64,000 bases of DNA from SAR202 cluster bacterium bin127. GTDB lineage: Bacteria > Chloroflexota > Dehalococcoidia > Lucifugimonadales > Lucifugimonadaceae. Location of the stretch: the NCBI GenBank assembly GCA_002239045.1, contig MPNN01000003.1:124001-188000 (forward strand). Reading direction: 5' to 3'. The translations under genes were made by a program, and so were the position numbers. A model generated the notes under the pieces. The model was not told where the DNA came from, made no database searches, and saw only the letters and a program-made list of their open reading frames with translations. This document shows, piece after piece, positions 14,571 to 22,877 of the stretch; positions within the stretch are counted from its first letter, which is position 1, and each line of letters starts with the position of its first letter.

Positions 14571-14732
14571 TGCATCGAAGAACGAGAACGGTGAAGTACG
14601 GCTGAGCCCGTGCTTCGATGCCAAACATCGTGGTCTACGGCGATCAGGGGTTCCTGAAGCCGAACGATCAAGGCAATTATTGCTTGAGACAAGCTAGTAA
14701 TCTGACACCATCAGATTGGAGGACGGGTCCTC
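14571..14732 (+). ncRNA. Structured 5' leader of the collagen-like gene
   Basis: Three inverted repeats follow one another. The first is CATCGAAG (14573-14580) pairing with CTTCGATG (14613-14620), enclosing ACGG/CCGT. The second is AATCTGA (14699-14705) with TCAGATT (14711-14717). The third is GAGGAC (14719-14724) with GTCCTC (14727-14732). The last contains the Shine-Dalgarno GGAGGA and its complement, so it can hide the ribosome-binding site. I could not match it to a known riboswitch class. Confidence 0.45.
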
Positions 14733-15533
14733 ATGAATGAATCGCGCAGCCCGATGGATTTTGTGCAAGAGAACCGAGTGCTGACGGCGATCGCCGTAAT
14801 CTCGGTCATTGCAGTCATTATCTCGATCATCGGCCTCGCCGGCGCTGGCCCCCAAGGGGAACCAGGATTGCCGGGAGCACCGGGTAACCCTGGCGAACCA
14901 GGGGCACCTGGCGCACCGGGCGAACCGGGAGCACCAGGTGAGCCAGGAGCACCGGGCGAGGCGGGAGCACCAGGAGCACCGGGTGAGCCAGGCCTCCCAG
15001 GCGACCCAGGTAAGCCAGGAGCACCAGGAGAATCAGGAGCACCGGGTGTACCGGGAGAACCAGGTTTGCCAGGCGTTCAAGGCGCCCAAGGCCTCCCAGG
15101 ACTTGCAGGCCCTCCAGGCCCTGCGGGCAAGCAAGGTGGAAAAGGTTCGCAAGGAAATCCCGGAGACCCCGGCCCTCCAGGCGCGCCTGGCCCTCCAGGC
15201 TCGGATAACTCCGCCGACCTTCAGGCCCTCGACGTTACGTTCGCGATCCCGACGATCATCTACGTAGCATCCGGCACGCCAGCCGACATCCTCGGCGCAG
15301 GCTTTAACAGCGGCGAAGCAGTTTCGCTTACCGTTCCGGGTGGGACCGTCGATGACTCGATCGGCAATGCAACTGCCAACGCGAGCGGCGCATTCGCCGT
15401 CAGAGTCACCCTCGACTCCGGCACTTACACCGCAGGCAGCGTGAACTCCCTCGTCGCGACAGGCGACCAAGGATCCGTAGCCACGGTTACGTTGATCGTT
15501 GTCAACGCCAAGGGCGACGCCCCCGGGCAGTAG
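14733..15533 (+). CDS. Membrane-anchored collagen-like triple-helix protein
   Basis: 266 aa. A short N-terminal tail, one hydrophobic segment (about 17-36) acting as membrane anchor, then an uninterrupted run of 40 Gly-X-Y triplets (residues 39-158) rich in GEP, GAP and GLP. The C-terminal domain of about 105 residues resembles a beta-sandwich Ig-like module ([16 protein letters not shown]). A trimeric extracellular fibre is expected from the family; bacterial versions serve adhesion or surface structure. Pro is frequent at Y positions, consistent with stability without hydroxylation. Shine-Dalgarno GGAGGA lies 9 nt before the ATG, inside a hairpin. Confidence 0.88.
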   Translation: MNESRSPMDFVQENRVLTAIAVISVIAVIISIIGLAGAGPQGEPGLPGAPGNPGEPGAPGAPGEPGAPGEPGAPGEAGAPGAPGEPGLPGDPGKPGAPGESGAPGVPGEPGLPGVQGAQGLPGLAGPPGPAGKQGGKGSQGNPGDPGPPGAPGPPGSDNSADLQALDVTFAIPTIIYVASGTPADILGAGFNSGEAVSLTVPGGTVDDSIGNATANASGAFAVRVTLDSGTYTAGSVNSLVATGDQGSVATVTLIVVNAKGDAPGQ

Positions 15534-15542
15534 AACCCTTCG

Positions 15543-15580
15543 AAGCGTGAAGCCGGTGATCATCGGCTTCACGCTTTGAT
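15543..15580 (+). terminator. Hairpin terminator 1 after the collagen-like gene
   Basis: AAGCGTGAAGCCG (15543-15555) and CGGCTTCACGCTT (15564-15576) form a perfect 13-bp stem with an 8-nt loop, 10 bp after the stop codon. The following T-run is short (CTTTGAT), so termination may be partial. Confidence 0.7.
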
Positions 15581-15591
15581 CACCCCAACGC

Positions 15592-15628
15592 AAGCACTTT
15601 AGAGGTGCATAACCTCTAGAGTGCTTTT
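15592..15628 (+). terminator. Hairpin terminator 2 after the collagen-like gene
   Basis: A 15-bp stem with one G-U pair (15592-15606 with 15612-15626) and a 5-nt loop GCATA ends in GTGCTTTT. This is a good intrinsic terminator placed directly after the first hairpin. Confidence 0.75.
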
Positions 15629-16165
15629 GCGCGTCTAGGTGCCTCCGCAGTTTCTGTTTCGCTTATCGACCTCTCGAAGAGTCCACCATGTTGAGGCACA
15701 AGCTGCCTAGGCAGGTTTCTCGATCTACCGCTTAGGCGAGCTTGTAGTGAAGATGCGAGCAATGCGGAATGTACCGACTTCTTGGGTTGGGAAAAGCATT
15801 GCCCTCCGTCCGTGCTAGGTTCGGAGCAGATGCTCAAAGTTGTGAGACGATAGAGCCCTGAATCGCCAATCCGTAATCACATCAAGGATTGGGTGCTGAC
15901 ATGCTTCGTTTCGAACCGTCTACGGCAACACGAGGTTAGCCGGACGTTGAATGCTGTGCCGTTATCGCGGCTGCCGCCACCAACTGATAACTCACATCAC
16001 AGTTAGTTTCGGACGCGCCATGTTTGCCCGCAGAGGCCAATGGTTTCCGGTTCGTATCTGACGAGGCGAAACCGACTCTTGGTGCTATCGCAGAAGGAAA
16101 CCCGCAGACATCGACGACACGGCTCACCGTAGGGTCACAGCAAGCCCTGCCAGACCCCTCATGCT
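15629..16165. other. Gene-free stretch between terminator and CBS-domain gene
   Basis: About 540 bp with no convincing gene. The short open frames here (for example minus strand 15616-15837 and 15936-16127) have no recognisable motif, no Shine-Dalgarno and odd composition. It could be a decayed gene or the 3' region of the CBS gene. No repeat or tRNA was seen. Confidence 0.4.
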
Positions 16166-17116
16166 CTACGCTTCTGAGCCTTCGTTCACCAAACTGACAT
16201 CGCTAAGCAGTTGTTCCATCAAATTGGCGAACGTCAATATTCCCGCGACCTTGCCTTCCTCGTCAAGCATGACCGCGGTCTCATCCATTCGATCCCTGAA
16301 GTCATCGAAGAGCGTCGCCACCTGTTGTGTCAGCGGAACAGCAAAAGTCGAGTGACTGATCCATTCTCGGCAGACGGACGTGCCGTCACCGTTTTCTCTC
16401 AACCCTTGCAGCGCATCCGCCCTTTCGATAGTGCCCAATACCTCGTCAACCGTCTTGTCGTATACGACCACGTCGTCGATGTCCAGCTGATCCATCATCA
16501 TTACCACGTCGTCGAGGTGTGTGTCCGCGTGGACCGCCACAGTCTCGGAAATGGGGAGCATGACGTCATCAGCCCGCAGGTCTTTCGATGACAGATTGTG
16601 CAGAACGTTTATCACGTTTTCAGCCGGTTCATCTGTCGCCTCGCCGGAGTTCTCGACATCTTGCATGTAGTTCGCGACTCGGTTCAATCTCATGCGGCGA
16701 CCAATAAAGCGCGCCGGCCAGATTACGGGGGCCAGCCAAATCTTCACGTCTTCGTAGCACGCATTCGCCATCCGATTGAGCATCATTCGGTAGGCAACGA
16801 CGCCAACCAAAACCGCGGCCGCCACGACGAGAGGCAGCAAGAATTCATTTGACGGAGAATAAATCGTTCCCGCCGCGTTGTACGCGGAGATCACTATTGA
16901 AATGAACGACGCGCTTCTAAACGTCGTCACAACAATCCGCGTTGCCCGGTAGTCCCCTGCGCTGCCCGGATTCACATCGTTGGATGATTCGGTCGAAGCC
17001 ATCCCGAGCATCGCCGCAAGGCCTTGTGGTTGCAACACGCTCAACGCGAGGGTCATCAATCCATAGGCAAAGGCGGAAGCGAGCAGTACTGCCCAAGGCA
17101 CCCAGTCGTTAAGCAT
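16166..17116 (-). CDS. CNNM/HlyC-like membrane protein with CBS pair
   Basis: 316 aa. The N-terminal half has hydrophobic segments at about 8-30, 70-90 and 95-112. The C-terminal half carries two CBS motifs: one around DVMLPISETVAVHADTHLDDVV and DDVVVYDKTVDEVLG, the other ending EEGKVAGILTFANLMEQL. This resembles the CNNM (DUF21)-CBS proteins involved in Mg2+/Co2+ handling, but it is short, the CorC domain is missing, and the DUF21 part is not convincing. It is last in the long minus-strand run, 155 bp after the GlmU-like gene. Confidence 0.65.
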   Translation of the reverse strand: MLNDWVPWAVLLASAFAYGLMTLALSVLQPQGLAAMLGMASTESSNDVNPGSAGDYRATRIVVTTFRSASFISIVISAYNAAGTIYSPSNEFLLPLVVAAAVLVGVVAYRMMLNRMANACYEDVKIWLAPVIWPARFIGRRMRLNRVANYMQDVENSGEATDEPAENVINVLHNLSSKDLRADDVMLPISETVAVHADTHLDDVVMMMDQLDIDDVVVYDKTVDEVLGTIERADALQGLRENGDGTSVCREWISHSTFAVPLTQQVATLFDDFRDRMDETAVMLDEEGKVAGILTFANLMEQLLSDVSLVNEGSEA

Positions 17117-17271
17117 CGGTGCGTCCTCCCAACTTCACAACCACGTGTAAGCATCTACCGCGGCTTAATGGATCGTCCGCATCTTTCATTTCATTTCCTG
17201 CCTGTTCAGGCCGCGCGTCACCGTAATGGTGCCGCATCAATCTCGATGATTTCATTTCTTCAATTCGACTT

Positions 17272-18078
17272 CTAATGCATCGCCATAATTCGCGCTGGTA
17301 CACCTAGCACCAGAACGCCATCGGCTACGTCGCGTGTGACGACTGCGCCAGCACCTGTCTGCGCCCCGCTACCTAGTCGCAGTGGTGCGACGAGCACAGA
17401 TCCGGCTCCGATCGACACCCCGTCTTCGATCACGGTCTCTTGGACCTGTTGACCGTCGTGGTTCGCTGTCACTGATCCAGCACCGATGTTGACAGCACAG
17501 CCTAGCACTGCGTCGCCAACGAATGAGAAATGCCCGACCTTTGAGCCATCGCCTATTCGGCTCGCTTTTACTTCCGCTTGCGTTCCGATATACGCATCGA
17601 CGCCGATTTCAGATCCCGCGCGTACTCGGCAGAACGGTCCGACCTTGGCGTTTGAATCAATTCGGGAATCTTCAATCAAAGCGTTAGGGCCGATCTCGGC
17701 GTTGCCGGAAATAACGCTGCCGCGTAGCTCAGAACGTTGTTTGATTACCGCGCCGGATTCGACGACTGAACCGTCGATAACGCTCGAAAACGGTTGAACG
17801 ATTGCGCCTCTACCGACAGTGGAGTCCTCGACTATCGCATTAGGGCCGACGCGCGCGTCACGTTCGATCCGAGTGTTCCCGAGAATGTGAGTACCCGCAC
17901 CTACCCACGCGCCAGCTTCGATCAGTGCATGAGGATCCAAGTAAGCCGTGTAGGGATCTTGGAAAACCACGCCGCGTTCCACAGCTGCCCGAACCACCCC
18001 GTCGAGAGCGCGTGCGTCGTCACGCTGACACGCTCTGTCGCTTCTACTTTCGCCGGGTTCTTCGCTTTCGCCAGACAT
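17272..18078 (-). CDS. GlmU-like left-handed beta-helix acetyltransferase without uridyltransferase domain
   Basis: 268 aa. Hexapeptide repeats run through most of the protein. It aligns by eye to the C-terminal half of GlmU including the ILDP-type entry (FQDPYTAYLDP). Residues equivalent to E. coli R333, K351, H363, N377 and N386 are kept (here R151, K171, H183, N197, N206). Y366 is Phe (F186) and K392 is Val (V212). The N-terminal nucleotidyltransferase domain is absent. It may acetylate glucosamine-1-phosphate or a related amino sugar. ATG directly follows the stop of a 43-codon ORF. Confidence 0.8.
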   Translation of the reverse strand: MSGESEEPGESRSDRACQRDDARALDGVVRAAVERGVVFQDPYTAYLDPHALIEAGAWVGAGTHILGNTRIERDARVGPNAIVEDSTVGRGAIVQPFSSVIDGSVVESGAVIKQRSELRGSVISGNAEIGPNALIEDSRIDSNAKVGPFCRVRAGSEIGVDAYIGTQAEVKASRIGDGSKVGHFSFVGDAVLGCAVNIGAGSVTANHDGQQVQETVIEDGVSIGAGSVLVAPLRLGSGAQTGAGAVVTRDVADGVLVLGVPARIMAMH

Positions 18079-18210
18079 TCACTGTAGCGTCTTACTGTCC
18101 AAGGACGGGAATGGGGTTTCGAACATCACGTAACCGCACTCGTAGACGATGGAAGTAATGTTATCACCGAGCATCTGGGCTACTTCAATAGCGGTCGGAG
18201 CAGGATTCAT
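18079..18210 (-). CDS. 43-aa conserved-position small protein, function unknown
   Basis: The ATG at 18210 overlaps the accDA stop by 4 bp (ATGA), and the TGA at 18079-18081 is immediately followed by the ATG of the GlmU-like gene. Perfect packing between two real genes suggests a translated, coupled frame. The product begins MNPAPTAIEVAQMLG and has no Cys pair motif or membrane segment; it is mildly acidic. I do not recognise a family. It could instead be only a coupling device keeping ribosomes on the message. Confidence 0.55.
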   Translation of the reverse strand: MNPAPTAIEVAQMLGDNITSIVYECGYVMFETPFPSLDSKTLQ

Positions 18211-20096
18211 TCTTCCGTCGTCGGTTCGTCGGTTTCCCTTTGTGATCCGCCCCCGAATACACGGCGCATACGGTCGCCTACCGCCGCGGTCCAAGAGCTC
18301 AACTCAGAACGCACTGCGGCGCGGAATTGCGGGCTGTATTCACCGATGTGCCGAAATCTTCTTCGGCGTTGACGGGCGAGCACACGTGGATTGCGTTTAC
18401 TCAGTTGACCGATCTCTGAAATCAACACCTGTCGCAGGGCTCGTGCTGCACCCGTCGGGTTCTGATTCGCGCCACCTTCGGGCTCGGCGATCAATCGATC
18501 CGCGATCCCCATGTAGTATGCATCGTACGACGTGAGTCTGAGCGATCGGGCCACCTCTGGTGCCCTCGCCCGGTCGCGGAGTTCTGTCGCTGCGCCGGCT
18601 TCCGGTGAAATCGGCGTGAAGATCGTATTCTCCATCATCAACAGTCGGTCCGCGACGCTGAACGCCAATGCCGCTTCGGAACCACCTTCGCCGACAACTA
18701 CTGAAACTACCGGTGTTTCGATACCCAACATCACATTGATCATCTCCGCGATTTCACTTGCTAAACCATTCAATTCTTCCGCAACGGCGAGTTTCGGTCC
18801 AGGTGTGTCGATCATCACCACGAGCGGGAACCCGAAATCGCCAGCCATCGTAGCCGCCCGTCGAGCTTTGCGGAAGCCGCTGACTCCGATACCGCCGCGG
18901 TTTAAGTCGGCATAGCCAAAACGCTCGGTGAACGATTTCGTGATCGCATCGTCGCCCGGCACATCATCATCGCCTGTTGACAATCGTTCGTGAGCTATAA
19001 CCATTACCGGGAAAATCCCTAAGTGACCGATACCTATCGTCACACCCGCGTCGTCGGCACCGTAGCGGTCGCCATGCAACTCGACAAAGTTCCGGAACAC
19101 TAATGGAATGTAGTTGGATGCTTTGGGACGGTCTGATCGCCTGCTCAAGCGCACCGATTCCCAAGCATCATGGCGTGTCGGACGGTACTGGATGGACCGG
19201 CGACGAGGTCCAACATCGGACTTGAGACCTTTTTCGAATAGACCAAGCATCAATGCCAGTTGGTCGCGTTGTTCAAGGCGACTCACGACCATATCAAGGT
19301 GGCCATGCGACAGCATAGTTTCCGCGTTGGCATGTTCACCAACGTACGGCGTCTCTTCTACTTCTCGCAGCGTGCCCAAAGAGGCGAAAGCGATGTGAGC
19401 ACCCGGTTCGCCGATTCGGATGTCCGACATCGACGCGAAACTTGACAGGATCTGGCCTGAAGATGGATTGGCCAAGACTGTAATCATCGGCAAACCGTGC
19501 TCTCGAAGGCTCTTAGACGCCACAACGGTCTTAGCCATCTGGGTCAACGACAGAAGGCCTTCTTGAAGACGTGCGCCGCCGCTGTTGGCGAAGGTGACGA
19601 CCGGGAGGCGTTGTCGTGCCGATTCCTCGATCATCCTCGCGACCTTTTCACCAACCACCAAACCCATGCTTCCGCCGAGAAAACCGAATTCGATGGCGAT
19701 GATGGCGCACGGAGTACCGCCAATGTTCCCTACGCCAGTAACTGCCGCTTCCGACAATCCGGTGCGAACTTGGTCGTTTAACACTCGGACCTGATAGGAC
19801 ACGCGCGGCGAGAATACTAACGGGTCGATCGACGAAATCCAGCGATGCGATTCGATGAACGTGCCAGGATCGATTAAAGCCTCAATCCTCATCCGAGCCG
19901 GAATGTTGTAATGAAACCCACAGTTGAGACAGACGCGTAGTCGTTGAAATTGCTCAGAACCTTCCAGATTCGAACCGCAGATCAAGCAATTCGAAAATTC
20001 GCCCTCAAGATCGACTGGCGGGTGTTCTTTGATCTCCGGATCTTCGTCGGGCTCTGAACCTTCGTTGAAGTCCGGATATAGAGGTTTGATCGTCAC
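18207..20096 (-). CDS. accDA: Acetyl-CoA carboxylase carboxyltransferase, fused beta and alpha subunits
   Basis: 629 aa. The N-terminal half is AccD-like: a zinc ribbon with CLICGS and CLNCGF (about 37-63), then a crotonase-fold domain (GGSMGLVVGEK, FANSGGARLQEG). The C-terminal half is AccA-like (about 320-590; ELHGDRYGADD, GFRKARRAA, DTPGP, GEGGSEAALAF). It transfers carboxyl from biotin to acetyl-CoA. The two subunits are separate in most bacteria. Start is a GTG at 20096 with a weak ribosome-binding site. Biotin carboxylase and BCCP are not in the window; bioY is at 44.4 kb. Confidence 0.93.
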   Translation of the reverse strand: MTIKPLYPDFNEGSEPDEDPEIKEHPPVDLEGEFSNCLICGSNLEGSEQFQRLRVCLNCGFHYNIPARMRIEALIDPGTFIESHRWISSIDPLVFSPRVSYQVRVLNDQVRTGLSEAAVTGVGNIGGTPCAIIAIEFGFLGGSMGLVVGEKVARMIEESARQRLPVVTFANSGGARLQEGLLSLTQMAKTVVASKSLREHGLPMITVLANPSSGQILSSFASMSDIRIGEPGAHIAFASLGTLREVEETPYVGEHANAETMLSHGHLDMVVSRLEQRDQLALMLGLFEKGLKSDVGPRRRSIQYRPTRHDAWESVRLSRRSDRPKASNYIPLVFRNFVELHGDRYGADDAGVTIGIGHLGIFPVMVIAHERLSTGDDDVPGDDAITKSFTERFGYADLNRGGIGVSGFRKARRAATMAGDFGFPLVVMIDTPGPKLAVAEELNGLASEIAEMINVMLGIETPVVSVVVGEGGSEAALAFSVADRLLMMENTIFTPISPEAGAATELRDRARAPEVARSLRLTSYDAYYMGIADRLIAEPEGGANQNPTGAARALRQVLISEIGQLSKRNPRVLARQRRRRFRHIGEYSPQFRAAVRSELSSWTAAVGDRMRRVFGGGSQRETDEPTTEE

Positions 20097-20245
20097 GAAA
20101 TGAAACGTTTACCGACGGGAACGGCCTGTTGGAATTGGCCACTATCCAGCATTGTAAAGCCACGTCGCGCAACCTGCGTCAGCGATGGTCGTGTCGATCT
20201 CGGAACGAGTACCCGGGGCGCTTTGATGCCAGGCCCGGATTGAGT

Positions 20246-20262
20246 GTTGCGCCCTTCGCAAC
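20246..20262 (-). terminator. Small hairpin after ftsK
   Basis: GTTGCG/CGCAAC with a 5-nt loop, 12-28 bp after the ftsK stop. No T-run follows, so it could be an RNA-stability element rather than a terminator. Confidence 0.3.
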
Positions 20263-20273
20263 TGTGACGCGAA

Positions 20274-22877
20274 TCAACCGTTCGCGATTACTTGCCGGGG
20301 TTTCCCAGGTTCACCCGGTCCGACGATACCGGCATCTTCCAATTCATCCATTAAGCGTGCCGCACGGGGATAGCCGATGCGTAGGCGTCGTTGCAACAGT
20401 GAGGTCGATAGCGTTTTTTGGCTCTTCGCCATTGCTGACGCTTGCATAAACAACGCATCACCGTTGTCTTCCGACAACCCAGGGATCGAAAAACTACTCT
20501 CGTCGTCATCACCATCGACGTCGAGTTGTGGCAACGGCGGCGCACCGACCTCTTTCCAGAATTCGACGATGGACTCGATCTCTTCCTCTGCCAAGAACGC
20601 GCCTTGCACTCGAACGGGCTGGCTGAGATCGATCGGCTTGTAAAGCATGTCACCTTTGCCGAGGAGTTTGTCCGCACCAGTGGCATCCAATATCGTCCGA
20701 CTGTCCACTTGCGATCCGACAGCGAAGCTGATCCGTGACGGGAAATTCGCTTTAATCAAACCGGTCACGACATCTACCGACGGGCGTTGGGTCGCGACCA
20801 CTAGATGGACGCCAGTTGCGCGGCCAAGTTGCGCCAATCTCACCAATAGTTGCTCGACTTCGTTCGAAGCCGTCAACATCAAATCTGCCAATTCGTCGAC
20901 GAGAATCAACAGATACGGCATCTTGGAGGTGCTCTTCTCGTTGAACGCGGTAATGTTCTTCACCCCCGTCGCCTCCAGCGTGGAAAACCGGTCCATCATC
21001 TCTTTGACTAGCGCCTTGAGCGCCTTGACGGCGCGCTCGGGTTCGACGATGACTGGCGAGTAAAGATGCGGGATCCCTTGGTACGGCGTCAACTCCACGC
21101 GCTTCGGATCGATCATCACCATTCTTAACTCGACGGGCGTCCGCGTCATCAGCAAGCCGGTGACGATCGTATTCATGCAGACGCTTTTCCCAGAGCCGGT
21201 AGCGCCAGCGACGAGCGTGTGCGGCATCTTTGAGAAATCGGCCATGACCGGATTGCCGCCACTACCCATGCCCAACGGGACCGGCAACGCTGCATCGTCA
21301 ACGAACTCGGACCACTCCTCTGAATCCATGACCGTGCGAAGATTCACCGGCGTTGGTCTCGCGTTTGGGACTTCTATACCGACCACCGAGGATCCGGGTA
21401 CCACCGATTCAAATCGAATATTCGGCGACGACAATGCCAACGCGATGTCCTTCTCGCGATTGAGGATTGTGTCGACACGGACTCTTTGGCGCGCGTTATT
21501 GGATCGCGACCCACTGCCCTTCCACCCTGGCTTTAACCCATACATCGTCACCGTAGGACCGACTCTAACTTGGTCCACGGTCACCGCGATACTGTGATCC
21601 GCGAGCGTCTCCTCGATCAGATCACTTGTCGCTTTAATTTCAGTCGTGGCTACACCGCCCGTCGGAGGGTCGGCTAGGAACTCGAAAGTCGGCAGGTGCC
21701 ACGGGAACGCGTTCATAGCCGATTCGATCGCCGCTCCGGACGTAATCACCTGCAACATTTCGTCAGCATCCGCGTCCATTGACTGCGCCTCACCGTCCTC
21801 GAAGGGCTCGGTAGCTGCAAGGAGGTCGTGATCGAGGATTGGATCGGAGACGTCACCGATTGAACTGCCAACTTCAATGAAACCAGTTTCATCGTCCGTC
21901 TCTAGGGGCGAGTCAACGAACGGGTCAATTCTCGAATTTGAAGCGATCAAGTTATCTTCTTCATCTGCGAAATATTCTTCTTGGTCAATGTCATGATCAG
22001 GAACGATTGCGTTTCCCATCACAACGACCGCGTCGTTCAAATCTTCAGGTTCATGCGAGATTTCCGGATATATCTCATTCGCATATCGTTGAAATGCGAA
22101 TGAGTCTTCATGTCCTGAATCGGCTTCCGGATCCGGTGTCGGTGGTTCGGTTGAGGCTTCGATTTCGGGATTGGGCTTCTTGCGCTTGCTGGCCACGCTC
22201 ATGGCTGCTCCGCCCGCCATCATGAACAAGCCGACCGAGGCCGAAACCACCATCAGAGTGCCGATCCAGATGACTTTCATCGTGATCCCGAATGCTGTCG
22301 GGAACTGAACGGCAGCACCGATCGCGAACAATGCTCCTGCGCGCAACCAGGCCAATGCCTGTTGCCAAAGCACGAGGTCGTAGCGATGCCACTCGAATGG
22401 ATCTCGAGCAAGAATTTCGCCGAGGCGACCACCCATGGTGGCTCCAGTGGTCGCGCCTAAAGGAGCGTCGAATATCCCTAACACCGTCACGCCACCGAGC
22501 ACGATTACGAGGGACGAGATTGTCTCGCGGTACCTTCGTATGAGCCAGCGCGTGTTGGTTATCAACAGGTAGGCAAAGAGTGTTGCCCATAGGCCGATAG
22601 GCATGGCTCCGAATCCCACGGTCGACATGATCTCATCGCGGAATAGGAAACTCACGACCGCCGCCGCCAACGACAAAGTGAAGAAAATCCCGTGGACGAT
22701 AAGTGATTTTCGGGAAATCACTCCTTCACTTTGGCGCGATTCTCCGTCTGGATTTTGAGTTTTGGATGCGTTTTTACCCTTGGTTCGCTTGCTTCGCTTC
22801 TCGCGTTCGTCCGAACGAGAATCGGTCTCGTCGTCGATCACGTTTTCATCAGTTAGCGCGTCCAGGTTGTAGCTCAA
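20274..22877 (-). CDS. ftsK: DNA translocase FtsK/SpoIIIE
   Basis: 867 aa. Moves chromosomal DNA through the division septum. The N-terminal region has about five hydrophobic segments (59-78, 92-111, 119-137, 174-192, 199-222). An acidic linker of about 180 residues follows, then the RecA-like motor with Walker A GATGSGKS near residue 559 and DELADLM. The C-terminal gamma winged helix (LQRRLRIGYPRAARLMDELE) is present. Start appears to be a TTG at 22877, overlapping the RNase J gene by 29 bp, so the two are coupled. Confidence 0.94.
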   Translation of the reverse strand: MSYNLDALTDENVIDDETDSRSDEREKRSKRTKGKNASKTQNPDGESRQSEGVISRKSLIVHGIFFTLSLAAAVVSFLFRDEIMSTVGFGAMPIGLWATLFAYLLITNTRWLIRRYRETISSLVIVLGGVTVLGIFDAPLGATTGATMGGRLGEILARDPFEWHRYDLVLWQQALAWLRAGALFAIGAAVQFPTAFGITMKVIWIGTLMVVSASVGLFMMAGGAAMSVASKRKKPNPEIEASTEPPTPDPEADSGHEDSFAFQRYANEIYPEISHEPEDLNDAVVVMGNAIVPDHDIDQEEYFADEEDNLIASNSRIDPFVDSPLETDDETGFIEVGSSIGDVSDPILDHDLLAATEPFEDGEAQSMDADADEMLQVITSGAAIESAMNAFPWHLPTFEFLADPPTGGVATTEIKATSDLIEETLADHSIAVTVDQVRVGPTVTMYGLKPGWKGSGSRSNNARQRVRVDTILNREKDIALALSSPNIRFESVVPGSSVVGIEVPNARPTPVNLRTVMDSEEWSEFVDDAALPVPLGMGSGGNPVMADFSKMPHTLVAGATGSGKSVCMNTIVTGLLMTRTPVELRMVMIDPKRVELTPYQGIPHLYSPVIVEPERAVKALKALVKEMMDRFSTLEATGVKNITAFNEKSTSKMPYLLILVDELADLMLTASNEVEQLLVRLAQLGRATGVHLVVATQRPSVDVVTGLIKANFPSRISFAVGSQVDSRTILDATGADKLLGKGDMLYKPIDLSQPVRVQGAFLAEEEIESIVEFWKEVGAPPLPQLDVDGDDDESSFSIPGLSEDNGDALFMQASAMAKSQKTLSTSLLQRRLRIGYPRAARLMDELEDAGIVGPGEPGKPRQVIANG

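Noticed and set aside
14571-14620. Calling the collagen-gene leader a c-di-GMP or other known riboswitch
   Set aside because: The conserved core sequences of those classes are not present; only the hairpins can be supported.
14850-15200. Repeated DNA in the collagen-like gene as a possible CRISPR array
   Set aside because: Units of 9 bp coding for Gly-X-Y with no spacers; not a CRISPR.
14809-15267. Out-of-frame frame within the collagen-like gene (Glu/His/Arg-rich) and opposite-strand frames
   Set aside because: Repeats of the Gly-X-Y codons stay open in every frame; the in-frame product is the collagen-like protein.
15936-16127. Minus-strand frame of 63 codons downstream of the CBS gene
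   Set aside because: No ribosome-binding site, no motif, and unlike neighbours in composition; might be a remnant but could not be supported.
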